The translations under genes were made by a program, and so were the position numbers. This document shows, piece after piece, positions 54,189 to 62,765 of a stretch of 64,000 bases of DNA. Origin of the DNA: Burkholderia multivorans ATCC BAA-247 (GTDB taxonomy: Bacteria; Pseudomonadota; Gammaproteobacteria; Burkholderiales; Burkholderiaceae); contig NZ_CP009832.1 in NCBI RefSeq assembly GCF_000959525.1, forward strand, positions 310,001-374,000, written 5' to 3'. How positions within the stretch are numbered: position 1 is the first letter of the stretch; each line of letters starts with the position of its first letter. Below the pieces are notes generated by a model. That model did not search any database. It was not told the origin of the DNA and saw only the letters and a program-made list of their open reading frames with translations.

Positions 54189-55472
54189 TCAGGCCTGCGT
54201 GTCGGGCAGCGCCGCGCGGCCGGTCACGCGCGCGGCGGACCGCCCGGCCAGGCCCGATGCGCCGGCGAAGACGAGCGCGACCGTGCACACGGCGCTCCAG
54301 CCGCCCCAGGCCCATGCGCTGCCCGCGAGGGCCGCGCCGATCGCGCCGCCGACGAAGAACAGCCCGACGAAGAGGCCGTTCAGGCGCCCGCGCGCGGCCG
54401 GATTCAGCAGGTTGATCGCGCGGCGGCCCAGCGTCTGGTCGACGATCACGCCCGCATCGAGCAGCGCCGCGCCGCCGGCCAGCAGCGCCAGCGCGAGGCC
54501 GCGGTGCGCGTGCGCGTCGAAGCCGAGCCAGCCGGCGCCCGCGATGCCGAGCACGACGAGCGCCGCGAGCATCGCGCCGAACGCGGCGCGCTGCGCGAGC
54601 GGCCCGCGCCCGCTGTCGCCCGCGCGACCGGCGAGCGGCGTGACGATCGCGCCGCTCGCGCCGGCGAACGCGAACAGCGCGATTCCATGCAGGTCGAGGC
54701 CGAACGGCGGCTGCGCGAGCCGCAATCCGATCGCCGTCCAGAACGCGCTGAACGCCGCCATCGCGAGCGCGGCCGACAGCGCATGCCGCCGCAGCACGGG
54801 TTCGTCGGCGAGCAGCTGTCCCATCGATGCCAGCAGCGCGCGGTAGCTCGCCGTGACGGGCGGTGTGCGTGTCGGCAGTCGCAGCGCCAGCACGGCTGCG
54901 ATCGCGACGTCGGCCGCGGCGGCGAGCGCATAGAACGCGCGCCAGCCGATCGAGCCCGCGATCAGGCTCGCGAGCGGCCGCGACAGCAGAATGCCGAGCA
55001 TCAGCCCGCTCATCACGTTGCCGACGGCGCGCCCGCGCTGCGCTTCCGGCGCCATCGACGCCGCCATCGGCACGAGCATCTGGATCACGCTCGACGCGGC
55101 GCCCGCGATCAGCGTCGCGCACAGAAACACCGTGCCCGAGTGCGTGACGGCCGGCAGCGCGAGCATCGCCGCGCATACGGCGAGCGTCGCCACGATCACG
55201 CGGCGGTTCTCGAGCAGATCGACAAGCGGCACGAGCAGCGCGAGCCCGGCCGCGTAGCCGAGCTGCGGCAGCATCGCGACGAGCCCGGCGAGGCTCGCGG
55301 GCAGCTGCAGGTCGGCGCTGATCGGGCCCGTCAGCGGTTGCGCGGCGAACAGGTCGATCACGATCACGCCGACCGTCGCCGCGAAGAAGAGCGTCATGCC
55401 GGCGCTCAACGTCGGCCGGGCGTCGTGCGCCGCGCGCGCGGCGCCGGGACGGGAAGGGGCAGGGCAGTTCAT
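54189..55472 (-). CDS. MFS transporter
   Basis: A 427-residue major facilitator with 12 predicted helices, beginning with FFAATVGVIVIDLFAAQPLTGPIS and containing AQRGRAVGNVMSGLMLGILLSRP and NPAARGRLNGLFVGLFFVGGAIGA. Similar to the YjhB/arabinose-efflux-like drug:H+ antiporters. The N-terminal ~25 residues before MTLFF are polar and may not belong; that ATG is an alternative start. Divergent from the LysR gene 97 bp away and very likely its target. Confidence 0.88.
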   Translation of the reverse strand: MNCPAPSRPGAARAAHDARPTLSAGMTLFFAATVGVIVIDLFAAQPLTGPISADLQLPASLAGLVAMLPQLGYAAGLALLVPLVDLLENRRVIVATLAVCAAMLALPAVTHSGTVFLCATLIAGAASSVIQMLVPMAASMAPEAQRGRAVGNVMSGLMLGILLSRPLASLIAGSIGWRAFYALAAAADVAIAAVLALRLPTRTPPVTASYRALLASMGQLLADEPVLRRHALSAALAMAAFSAFWTAIGLRLAQPPFGLDLHGIALFAFAGASGAIVTPLAGRAGDSGRGPLAQRAAFGAMLAALVVLGIAGAGWLGFDAHAHRGLALALLAGGAALLDAGVIVDQTLGRRAINLLNPAARGRLNGLFVGLFFVGGAIGAALAGSAWAWGGWSAVCTVALVFAGASGLAGRSAARVTGRAALPDTQA

Positions 55473-55569
55473 GGAAGGGCCACCGGAATAGTCGAAGGAA
55501 ACCCCATCGTAGGCGGCGTCACGTTATGCGACAATTGAAATATCTCTAAAATCATTATGCGAGTTTGCT
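55473..55569. promoter_or_regulatory. Divergent MFS/LysR control region with 8-bp direct repeat
   Basis: TTATGCGA occurs at 55524-55531 and 55555-55562, 31 bp apart (three helical turns), flanking an AT-rich core with ATTGAAATATCTCTAAAATCA. LysR regulators often bind such paired sites between themselves and a divergent target. Confidence 0.5.
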
Positions 55570-56499
55570 TTGAATACACGCGATCTCCAGGCGTTCGTCG
55601 CGGTGGTGGACAGCGGCTCGATGGTGGCCGCGGCGACGCGGCTTCATCTGACGCAGCCGGGGCTGACGCGGCGCGTGCAGAACCTCGAAACATTGCTCGG
55701 CGTGCCGCTGCTCGACCGGCAGAGCAAGCCGCTGAAGCCGACCGCGGCCGGGCGCGACGTATACGTGCTCGCGCGCAACGTGCTGAGTGCGGTCGATGCG
55801 CTGTTGGCGGCCGGCACGCCGGATAGCGAGCCGACCGGCGAACTGCGGATCGGCGTGCCGCCGTTCCTGTCCGAACTGGCGCTCGAGCAGCCGATCGACC
55901 GGCTGCGCGAAGCGTTCCCGCGCCTCACGCTGCGCGTGACGGCCGGCTGGTCGCCGGCGCTGCTGCAGGGCGTCGAGCGCGGCACGCTCGACATGGCGAC
56001 CGTGATGGTGCCGGTCGGCACGGCGCTGCCCGACACGCTGAGCGCAACGCGGCTCGGCACGCAGCCGACCGTGCTCGTCGCCGCACGCGAGTTTCCGCTG
56101 CCGGAGGGGCCGCTGACGCTCGACGCGCTGTCGCGTTTTCCGTGGGTGCTGAGCCAGGACGGCTGCGGGATGCGTTCGGCGCTGAGCCGAGCGCTCGGTG
56201 CGGCCGGGCTGCCGTTCGACGTCGCGGTCGAGGCGTTCGGCTCGGAGCTGCAGTTGTCGCTGGTGGCGCGCGGCGCGGGGATCGGCATCGCGCCGCCGAA
56301 CGCGCTCGCGCGCAGCGCGCATCGCGACGCGCTGAAGATCGTGCCGACCGACGGGCTCGATACGCGGATCGGCGTCTGGATGGTGCACGGCGCGTTGCCG
56401 GGCCGGCTGATGCGGCCCGCCGCGCTGCTGCGGGAAGCGCTCGGCGCCGTGCTGGCGCGGGAGATTGAAACGGGGTCAGCTGTAAGCGCGGCGGCCTAG
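55570..56499 (+). CDS. LysR family transcriptional regulator
   Basis: A 309-residue LysR regulator. N-terminal winged HTH (NTRDLQAFVAVVDSGSMVAAATRLHLTQPG, in parts; VQNLETLLGVPLLDRQ) and a two-lobed effector domain (~90-300, ELRIGVPPFLSELALE to GAGIGIAPP). The start is a TTG at 55570. It faces the MFS gene, so it probably controls that carrier in response to its substrate. A small candidate RNA gene lies immediately downstream. Confidence 0.94.
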   Translation: MNTRDLQAFVAVVDSGSMVAAATRLHLTQPGLTRRVQNLETLLGVPLLDRQSKPLKPTAAGRDVYVLARNVLSAVDALLAAGTPDSEPTGELRIGVPPFLSELALEQPIDRLREAFPRLTLRVTAGWSPALLQGVERGTLDMATVMVPVGTALPDTLSATRLGTQPTVLVAAREFPLPEGPLTLDALSRFPWVLSQDGCGMRSALSRALGAAGLPFDVAVEAFGSELQLSLVARGAGIGIAPPNALARSAHRDALKIVPTDGLDTRIGVWMVHGALPGRLMRPAALLREALGAVLAREIETGSAVSAAA

Positions 56500-56562
56500 C
56501 ACCCGCCGGACAGCGTTAGAGGCGCCATTCGAGGGAAAATCCTTATTTTCTCTACGGAAATG

Positions 56563-56591
56563 TTGCGCTGCGCAAATCGATTCGCTATAGT
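56563..56591 (+). promoter_or_regulatory. Promoter of a candidate small RNA, with palindrome at -35
   Basis: TTGCGC (56563-56568), 17 bp, TATAGT (56586-56591). The -35 lies inside a perfect 13-bp palindrome TTGCGC-T-GCGCAA (56563-56575), which also fits the LysR box pattern T-N11-A. Confidence 0.55.
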
Positions 56592-56597
56592 TACACC

Positions 56598-56658
56598 TGT
56601 CTCCTCCATGTCTCCTCTGATATGGATTCAGCCCGCCTCTCAAGGCGGGCTTTTTTTT
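56598..56658 (+). ncRNA. Candidate ~60-nt small RNA with repeated anti-SD motif
   Basis: Predicted from a promoter and a terminator with no gene between. The transcript would start near 56598 and end at the T run after 56650. Its single-stranded 5' part has two copies of GTCTCCTC (56599-56606 and 56610-56617), each complementary to Shine-Dalgarno GAGGAGA. The 3' end is a perfect GCCCGCCT / AGGCGGGC stem with a CTCA loop and eight T. The alternative is that the hairpin is only the terminator of the LysR gene. Confidence 0.5.
56631..56658 (+). terminator. Strong Rho-independent terminator
   Basis: 8-bp perfect GC stem, 4-nt loop and TTTTTTTT. It ends either the LysR transcript or the candidate small RNA, and faces the convergent ompW gene. 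Confidence 0.93.
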
Positions 56659-56712
56659 GCCTGCGCGCCGGCCGCGGGGGAGCCGCTGCGCCGCCACCGG
56701 TGCGGCCGGGCA

Positions 56713-57546
56713 TCAGAACTTGTAGGTCAGCCCGACGTAGCTGATGATCGGATCGGCCTTCAGCTCCGACTTCGATTCCGCGAGCACCGTGCCGTCGGCC
56801 GCCTTGATCGTCACCGTCGACGTCGTCTTCAGCGGGATGTAGGTCACCGACGCGATCAACCCGAAATGCTCGGTCATGTTGTACTGCACGCCCGCGTTGA
56901 ACACCGGCTGCCATGACGACGAGGCCTTCGCTTCCACGGATGTCGTGCCCGGCTTGCCGGCGCCTGCCGCGAGAATCGCGCCGAGGTTGTCCTGCGTCTG
57001 CTTGATGAAGTTCGAGTTCAGCTGCAGGTCGCTGAACCAGTTGTACGACACGCCGAGCCCGAGGAACGGCCGGAACCGCGCGGTGGCCTGCCCGAAGTAA
57101 TACTGCAGCAGCACCGCGGGGCTCCATTGCCGCACGCTTTTCACGATCGGATTGACCGCCGCGATCCCGATGTTCTGCGTGCCGAGTGCGCCGGCCGGGC
57201 CCGGCGGATTGATCGTGCCTTTGCCCGACACCTTGAACACCGGCGGTACGCCGGCGACCGACGTGACCGCGATGTGGTCGGTCAGAAAGTGGCTGACCGT
57301 CAGCCCGACGGTGTCCGCGCCGCTCGTGTGCAGCCCGGTGCCGGGCGACGTGAACGAAGGCGGCAGCCGCAGCGGCGTGTTGATCGGCGTCGGCGCGACA
57401 TTGGTTGTCATCGGCGTGCTGCTCTGCTGCGGCATCACGTGGAACCAGCCGAGCGTGACGACGTTGCTGCCGGCGCTCTGTGCGTGGGCCGCGAGCGGCG
57501 CCAGCGCGGCGGCGCCGGCCGCCGCGCACAGGAAGGTCTTCTTCAT
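56713..57546 (-). CDS. OmpW family outer membrane protein
   Basis: A 277-residue beta-barrel porin of the OmpW family. Signal peptide [22 protein letters not shown]; then WFHVMPQQSST, the barrel strands VGLTVSHFLTDHIAVTSVAG, SPAVLLQYYFG and RPFLGLGVSYNWFSD, ending in the terminal phenylalanine YVGLTYKF used by the BAM machine. OmpW forms a narrow hydrophobic channel. ATG 57546 is preferred to GTG 57549 by its distance from GGAGG. It follows the two DUF2957 lipoprotein genes by 12-15 bp, so they are co-transcribed. Confidence 0.93.
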   Translation of the reverse strand: MKKTFLCAAAGAAALAPLAAHAQSAGSNVVTLGWFHVMPQQSSTPMTTNVAPTPINTPLRLPPSFTSPGTGLHTSGADTVGLTVSHFLTDHIAVTSVAGVPPVFKVSGKGTINPPGPAGALGTQNIGIAAVNPIVKSVRQWSPAVLLQYYFGQATARFRPFLGLGVSYNWFSDLQLNSNFIKQTQDNLGAILAAGAGKPGTTSVEAKASSSWQPVFNAGVQYNMTEHFGLIASVTYIPLKTTSTVTIKAADGTVLAESKSELKADPIISYVGLTYKF

Positions 57547-57561
57547 CACGGCAGCCTCCGC

Positions 57562-58809
57562 TTACTGGACGAACGCGCCGATCGTGAAATACGGCGTCGA
57601 ACCCGCGTTGTCGAGGAAGCCGAACACACCGCCCGTGAAGATGAACTTGCCGGTCGGCGACGTGCTGCCCGAGCCCGTATGAATCGTCGTGACCGTGCCC
57701 GGCACCTTCTGCGTGTAGTCGAGGTCGAGCGCGGTCGCGAGCGACGCCTGCGACGGCTGGAACGGATCGAGCAGCGTCGCCTGCGTGTTGATCAGCGCCG
57801 TCGTCCGATAGTCGAACTGGCTGTCGACGCCGATGTACTCGCCGTTCTGGGAGCCGACCGACACGGCCGTCTGCGGGGCGAGGATCGAAATGCTCGACTC
57901 GTCGTCGGCGGTGAGGCCGGGCACGCCGTTGCTGTCGGGTGTCGGGTTCGGGTTCGCGACGCCCGTGCGCACGAGGATCGGCACGAGCTGGTTGCGCAGC
58001 TTGCCGACGACCATGAAGCCCTTGCCTTGCGGCGTCGCCGACAGCGTCGGCTTGATCTGGCTCTGATAGTGGTCGGTCTCGAACGCGCCGCTGCCGTCGG
58101 CCGACTGCACGAAGTTCGTGCCGCGCTGCACGCAGGCGCCGCCCGCGAACTGGCCGGTCGAATCGCACTTGCTCCACGTGCCGTCGGCGTTGATCGTCAC
58201 CTTCGCGTCGATCGACACCGGCGCGAAGTTCTGCGACGGCACTTCGCCGAAGCCGACGTGGCTGTATGTGCCGGCCACGTTGGCAATGTTCGTCTCGATC
58301 TGCGAGAAGCCGATGAACGGGTAGTACGGGAATTTCGTGTCGGGCACCGCGGCCTGGCCGAGCACGCCGCCGAACTGGATCTCCTTGCCGGGAATCGTGC
58401 CGCCCGCGACGCCGTAGCCGACGAAGATGCGCGCCGGGCGCGACGCGTCGAGGCTCGCGCCGTTCAGCCGGAATGCGCACTGATTCAGCTTGTTGGTCGG
58501 CAGCAGCGTTTCCTGCGTCAGCGTGCCGCTGTCGACGGTGCCCGCGCGCGTCGGCGTCACCGTGCCCGTCGTGCGCGGCACCGGCGATTCGATGTACGTG
58601 ACCTGCCAGGTCATCTTCGTCGTGTCGAGCTGAAGCTTCACGAGTTCGCCGCTGCCCGCGCCGCCCGTGTAGACGGTGTTGTAGTCGAGCGTCGCGGGGC
58701 AGAGCCGCTCCTCGACGAGCGGCGGTGGATTGTCGCCGTCGCCGCCGCCGCCGCAGGCCGAAAGAAGGGGGGCGGCAAAGGCCGCCGCCAGAACGAGGTT
58801 GCGCTTCAT
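57562..58809 (-). CDS. DUF2957 lipoprotein (second copy)
   Basis: A 415-residue predicted lipoprotein: signal peptide to LLSAC, then a Gly/Asp-rich linker and a beta-rich domain recognised as DUF2957. It shares with the upstream copy the order (L/T)CPA, TGGAGSGE(L/I)V, YIESPVP-TGTVTP-RAGT, FVGYGVAGG-IPG, FYPFIGF and YTQKVPG-type strands. No catalytic motif is seen. Extracellular or periplasmic binding or scaffold functions are possible. Follows the first copy by 140 bp and precedes ompW by 12-15 bp, which suggests a joint outer-membrane role. Confidence 0.85.
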   Translation of the reverse strand: MKRNLVLAAAFAAPLLSACGGGGDGDNPPPLVEERLCPATLDYNTVYTGGAGSGELVKLQLDTTKMTWQVTYIESPVPRTTGTVTPTRAGTVDSGTLTQETLLPTNKLNQCAFRLNGASLDASRPARIFVGYGVAGGTIPGKEIQFGGVLGQAAVPDTKFPYYPFIGFSQIETNIANVAGTYSHVGFGEVPSQNFAPVSIDAKVTINADGTWSKCDSTGQFAGGACVQRGTNFVQSADGSGAFETDHYQSQIKPTLSATPQGKGFMVVGKLRNQLVPILVRTGVANPNPTPDSNGVPGLTADDESSISILAPQTAVSVGSQNGEYIGVDSQFDYRTTALINTQATLLDPFQPSQASLATALDLDYTQKVPGTVTTIHTGSGSTSPTGKFIFTGGVFGFLDNAGSTPYFTIGAFVQ

Positions 58810-58949
58810 GTTGCTCCTCCGGATTTGTCTTGTACGGCGGCCGGCTCCCTGTCGACCGCTTCTGTTGCTTGTGCTCGTGCTGCCGGCGCCGTGCCGGGCG
58901 CCTTCGTGCGTCGCGCGGCGGCGTGCATGCGCCGCCGCGTCCCCGACCG

Positions 58950-60371
58950 CTACTTGCTGATCTGCGCGCCCACGCCGAAGTACGGTGCCGACGACGTCGT
59001 CGCGTTCGCCGACGTCGACGTGACGCCGCCGTTCACCGTGCCCTGCACGAGCGCCGCGTACAGCCCGCCCGTCGCGATCACGACGCCCGACGCGGACGGA
59101 TAGCTCGCGCCGCTCGCCGGCGTCGTCGTCGCGGCCAGCAGGCCCGGCGTCGACTGGCCGTAGTCGAGCGTGAAGCCGTCTTCCTCGGCCTGCGTGGACG
59201 GATTGATGAACGATGCGTTGCTGCCGCGGATCAGCGCAGCCGTGTACTTGAAGTTCGAGTCCGCGCCTGCGTAGCCGCCGTCGATCGCGCCCGACTGGAT
59301 CGTGCTCGCCGCGCCGAGCACCGCGATGCCCGATTCGTCGTCGACCTTGGCGTCGGTATGCAGCGGCGGCGAGCCGAGATTCACGTCGCCCGTCCGCACG
59401 ATCACCGGCACCGTCGCGCCGTTGAGCTGGCCGATCACCATGTGCGCGGTGGCCGACTTGCCGGTCGCGCCGACGATCGGCAGCTGCGTTTGCGGCAGGA
59501 TCTGCGGGGCGTTCTTGCTATCGAGGTAGCCGCGGTTCGCGGCATTTACGGTCCAGGGATTGCCGGTCGTCTGGCAGCTGCCCGACGTCGACGTGCATGC
59601 GCCGTTCGCGTCGAACGTCTCGCTCGAATTCGTGCCCTTCGTCGCGTAGTTGCCGGACGGCACGAGGTGGTAGCTCAGCGCGTTATAGGTGCCCGGCAGC
59701 TTCGACAGATCGGTCGTCGTGCTCGCGAAGCCGAGGAACGGATAGAAGTCGAAGTGGCGGTTCGGCACCTTGCCGACGTTCTCGGCGATCACCGGAACGA
59801 TCGTGAGCCCGTCGTACTGCACCGTCGCACCCGGAATGCCGCCGCCCGCGACGCCCATACCGACCAGCAGCATCGGCGGGTTCGCCTGGTTGAAGTCGGC
59901 GGCGGTCGAGTAGGTCGAGCCGTCCGCTGCGGTGCCGGTGCCGGGCGTCAGCACGAAGGCGCAGCGTGTTTGTTCGGCCGTCGGCAGCGTGCCCGCGGGC
60001 GGATGCACGACCTTGCCGGTGATCGTCGTGCCGGCGCGGCTCGGCGTGACGGTGCCCGTTTTCAGCGGGATCGGCGATTCGAGCCACTTGAGCGTGTAGG
60101 TCATTGCGACCGCATCGATGTTCACGCTGACGATCTCGCCGCTGCCCGCGCCGCCGAGATACGTGCTCTTCACGATATCGGCGTTCGCCGGGCACAGCGC
60201 GCCGTTCACCGGCTGCGACGGTGGCGGCCCTTGCGTGCCGCAGCTCGAGCCCGAGCATTGAGGCGCGTCGATCGGCGCGAGCGAACCGCCGGAATCTCCG
60301 CCGCCACAGGCAACCAGCAAAGGGGCAATGGCAAAGGCCGTTGCCACCCCCTTCGATAAGGTGTGCGACAT
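58950..60371 (-). CDS. DUF2957 lipoprotein (first copy)
   Basis: A 473-residue predicted lipoprotein paralogous to its downstream neighbour. Signal peptide to LLVAC-GGG; then the DUF2957 domain with GGAGSGEIVSVNIDAVAMTYTLKW (in parts), LESPIPLKTGTVTPSRAGT, LLVGMGVAGGGIPG and FDFYPFLGFAST. Four cysteines in the mature chain may pair. Function unknown. It is first in the three-gene unit with the second DUF2957 and ompW; its promoter lies in the AT-rich region beyond 60371. Confidence 0.85.
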   Translation of the reverse strand: MSHTLSKGVATAFAIAPLLVACGGGDSGGSLAPIDAPQCSGSSCGTQGPPPSQPVNGALCPANADIVKSTYLGGAGSGEIVSVNIDAVAMTYTLKWLESPIPLKTGTVTPSRAGTTITGKVVHPPAGTLPTAEQTRCAFVLTPGTGTAADGSTYSTAADFNQANPPMLLVGMGVAGGGIPGATVQYDGLTIVPVIAENVGKVPNRHFDFYPFLGFASTTTDLSKLPGTYNALSYHLVPSGNYATKGTNSSETFDANGACTSTSGSCQTTGNPWTVNAANRGYLDSKNAPQILPQTQLPIVGATGKSATAHMVIGQLNGATVPVIVRTGDVNLGSPPLHTDAKVDDESGIAVLGAASTIQSGAIDGGYAGADSNFKYTAALIRGSNASFINPSTQAEEDGFTLDYGQSTPGLLAATTTPASGASYPSASGVVIATGGLYAALVQGTVNGGVTSTSANATTSSAPYFGVGAQISK

Positions 60372-60804
60372 GCCGCTGTCTCCAGTCGTTTAATTGTGCG
60401 AGCTAATGTCGCCGCGTGGATTTTTGCTGTCAATTGACGAACTCGTCTAAAAAAGGCGATTGAAACGAAAAGCGCTTTTAAAGCCCTTTACGGATAAGGC
60501 CTGCGGTAAGAAATTTAAACGCGCGGGACGGCGGGATAGGGCGAGGAAGTCGGCTCGGCGCCACGCCGGTCGGGCGTCTGCGCCGCTGTGCACGTCGCCG
60601 CGAAGCGTTTAAAGCGAACGGTATCCGGTTTATCCCTATCCGGGATGAAAGGGAGAGCGGCGGCGCGCGAAATTAATTAACCGGCAATGAGCTAATCGAA
60701 AGCTTGTAAATATTTGTAAATACCGGCGCGCGCGTTTTATTGATTGCCGGCCGTGAATGAAAAAAGCCGGCCAACGGCCGGCTTTGCATCGCGTGCGATG
60801 ACGA
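60372..60804. other. AT-rich gap between DUF2957 gene and argC
   Basis: No gene. The stretch is AT-rich at both ends. It holds two TATCCGG copies (60622 and 60637) with an overlapping ATCCC-N5-GGGAT dyad, similar in core to the TATCCGGGT arms of the DUF2239 operator. It also holds GTAAATATTTGTAAATA near 60706. The promoter of the DUF2957-ompW unit is expected here. The argC terminator is at 60760-60785. Confidence 0.45.
60760..60785 (-). terminator. Rho-independent terminator of argC
   Basis: GCCGGCC-AAC-GGCCGGC stem followed on the minus strand by TTTTTT, 20 bases after the argC stop codon. Confidence 0.88.
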
Positions 60805-61755
60805 TCAGCGCTTGAGGCCCGTGTCTTCGGCTGCGCCGATGTTGATGTTCATGCACTGGATCGCGGCGCCCGACGCCCCCTTGCCGAGGTTGTCGAGTCG
60901 CGCGACGGTCACGAAGCGCTCTTCGTTGCCGAATACGAACAGGTCGACGCGGTTCGTGTCGTTGTTCGCCTGCACGTCGAAGAAGCCGCCGTCGAGGTTC
61001 GCATCCGCGTTGAACGGTGCGACGCGCACGAACGGTTCGTCCGCGTAGTACTCGGCGAACACGCGCTGCACGTCCTGCGGCGTCGCGCGCTTCGCGAGCT
61101 GCTCGGGCGTGAAGTACGTCGTCACCGCGAGGCCCTTCAGGAACGGGCCGACGATCGGCGTGAAGATCGGCGGGTTCGCGAGGCCCGTATGGGCGGCCAT
61201 CTCGGGCAGGTGCTTGTGCGTGAGGCCCAGTGCATACGCGCGCGGGCTCGCGAGCTTGCCGCCCGGCGCCGCGTTCTCGTAGTCGGCGATCATCGACTTG
61301 CCGCCGCCGCTATAGCCCGTGATCGAATAGCTGTGCGCGGCGAACGTCGGTGCGACGATGCCGGCCTCGACGAGCGGGCGCATCGCGAGCACGAAAGCCG
61401 ACGCGTGGCAGCCCGGCACCGCGATGCGCTTCGACGTGCGGATCTTCTCGCGCTGGCCGCGCGCGAGTTCCGGCAGCCCGTACGCCCAGTCGGCATGCGT
61501 GCGGAATGCGGTGCTCGCGTCGATCAGCGTCGTGGCCGGATTCTCGACGAGCGACGCCGATTCGCGCGACGCGACGTCGGGCAGGCACAGGAACGTGACG
61601 TCGGACGCGTTGATCAGGCGGCGGCGTTCGTCGACGTCCTTGCGCTTCGCTTCGTCGATCCGCAGGATTTCGATGTCGTTGCGCGCCGACAGGTATTCGA
61701 AGATCTTCAGGCCGGTCGTGCCTTCCTGACCGTCGACAAAAACTTTGGTGCTCAT
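60805..61755 (-). CDS. argC: N-acetyl-gamma-glutamyl-phosphate reductase, short type
   Basis: ArgC (316 aa) makes N-acetylglutamate semialdehyde in arginine synthesis, with NADPH. The compact (type 2) form is recognised from [30 protein letters not shown], the catalytic cysteine in [27 protein letters not shown] and the C-terminal [14 protein letters not shown] 61755 follows GTGAGAGCGAA; an ATG at 61800 has no site. Monocistronic; ends at its own terminator. Confidence 0.96.
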   Translation of the reverse strand: MSTKVFVDGQEGTTGLKIFEYLSARNDIEILRIDEAKRKDVDERRRLINASDVTFLCLPDVASRESASLVENPATTLIDASTAFRTHADWAYGLPELARGQREKIRTSKRIAVPGCHASAFVLAMRPLVEAGIVAPTFAAHSYSITGYSGGGKSMIADYENAAPGGKLASPRAYALGLTHKHLPEMAAHTGLANPPIFTPIVGPFLKGLAVTTYFTPEQLAKRATPQDVQRVFAEYYADEPFVRVAPFNADANLDGGFFDVQANNDTNRVDLFVFGNEERFVTVARLDNLGKGASGAAIQCMNINIGAAEDTGLKR

Positions 61756-61838
61756 TTCGCTCTCACTGAAACGGGGGCGCCGCGGCCCGAAAACCGACAT
61801 TTTAAGACGTCATCCGCTGCACCTGCAGCGCACCGGGG

Positions 61839-61867
61839 AAAAAAAGCGGCCTGCGCGGCGCGCAGGC
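61839..61867 (-). terminator. Rho-independent terminator of the PEBP gene
   Basis: Minus-strand stem GCCTGCGC / GCGCAGGC with a 3-nt loop and TTTTTTT, about 85 bp downstream of the PEBP stop. Confidence 0.8.
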
Positions 61868-61949
61868 GCCGTCACCGCCGCGCGGCGCGCCGCCCGAAGC
61901 GGCAAGACGCAGTCTAGCGAGCCGACATGACGGAAAGGCATCGGATGCG

Positions 61950-62540
61950 TCACTGTCCGTAGCGGACGACGAGCCGCGCGGTGCCGATCGTCTCCGTGCC
62001 GATTTCGTGCTCGAACATCGGCGCCGGCCGGCCTTGCGCGACGCGCAGGTCGGTCGCCTTCAGCGCATAGACGGTGATCACGTAGCGATGCGGCCTGCCG
62101 GGCGGCGGGCACGGGCCGCCGTAGCCGTCGGTGCCGAAGTCGTTGCGCGCCTCGCTCGCCCCGATGCGCCGCAGGAACCCGGACGCGCTCGCGTCGGCCG
62201 GCAGGCTCGTGACGGTACGCGGAATGCCGGTCACGGCCCAGTGCCACCAGCCGCGGCCCGGCGCGTCTGGGTCGAACATCGTGACGGCGTAGCCTCGCGT
62301 GCCGGGCGGCGGATTGCGCCAGCTCAGCTGCGGCGAACGGTTCTCGCCCTTGCAGTCGCCGCGATCGAACAGGTTCGCGGTGCCGACGCGGCCGCCCGGC
62401 GTCAGATCGTCGCTCGATACGGTGAACGGCGCTTGCGCATGCGCGAACGCGCAGGCCAGCATCGCGCAGGCGGCGGTGACGACGAACGCACGCGGACGAC
62501 CCGATGGCGCAGGCGGAGCGATCCGGCGATCGACACGCAT
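61950..62540 (-). CDS. Secreted YbhB/YbcL-like PEBP protein
   Basis: A 196-residue phosphatidylethanolamine-binding protein family member. An extended N-terminus precedes a hydrophobic signal segment (FVVTAACAMLACAFAHA, cleavage near residue 36). The PEBP pocket is clear: GENRSPQLSWRNPPPGTRGYAVTMFDPDAPGRGWWHWAVTGIP (in parts) and GPCPPPGRPHRYVITVYAL. Bacterial members bind anionic ligands; no enzymatic activity is known. The start may be a few codons later. Monocistronic between argC and pyrE. Confidence 0.9.
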   Translation of the reverse strand: MRVDRRIAPPAPSGRPRAFVVTAACAMLACAFAHAQAPFTVSSDDLTPGGRVGTANLFDRGDCKGENRSPQLSWRNPPPGTRGYAVTMFDPDAPGRGWWHWAVTGIPRTVTSLPADASASGFLRRIGASEARNDFGTDGYGGPCPPPGRPHRYVITVYALKATDLRVAQGRPAPMFEHEIGTETIGTARLVVRYGQ

Positions 62541-62697
62541 ATGGCGCTTCTCCCGTCACGTGGCGCGGGCCGAGCGGCCCGGCATTGTTGGTGTGTGCGT
62601 GGCCGGCGCAAGGGCAGGCGGCGACGTATGAAGTCTAGCATTCGGGGTTGGATGCACGAAGCGGATGCCACGCCGTGACGCACGGCACGTACGGACG

Positions 62698-62727
62698 AAA
62701 AAAAACCGCTCGCGATCGCGAGCGGTT
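62698..62727 (-). terminator. Rho-independent terminator of pyrE
   Basis: A 24-bp perfect palindrome (AACCGCTCGCGA / TCGCGAGCGGTT) followed on the minus strand by eight T, 38 bp after the pyrE stop. Confidence 0.92.
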
Positions 62728-62765
62728 CGTGCGTGCGGCGTACCGGCATCGACGCCGGCGCAGCA

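Noticed and set aside
56608-56916. Open frame starting at ATG 56608 inside the candidate sRNA
   Set aside because: No ribosome site; the frame runs through the terminator and into ompW antisense.
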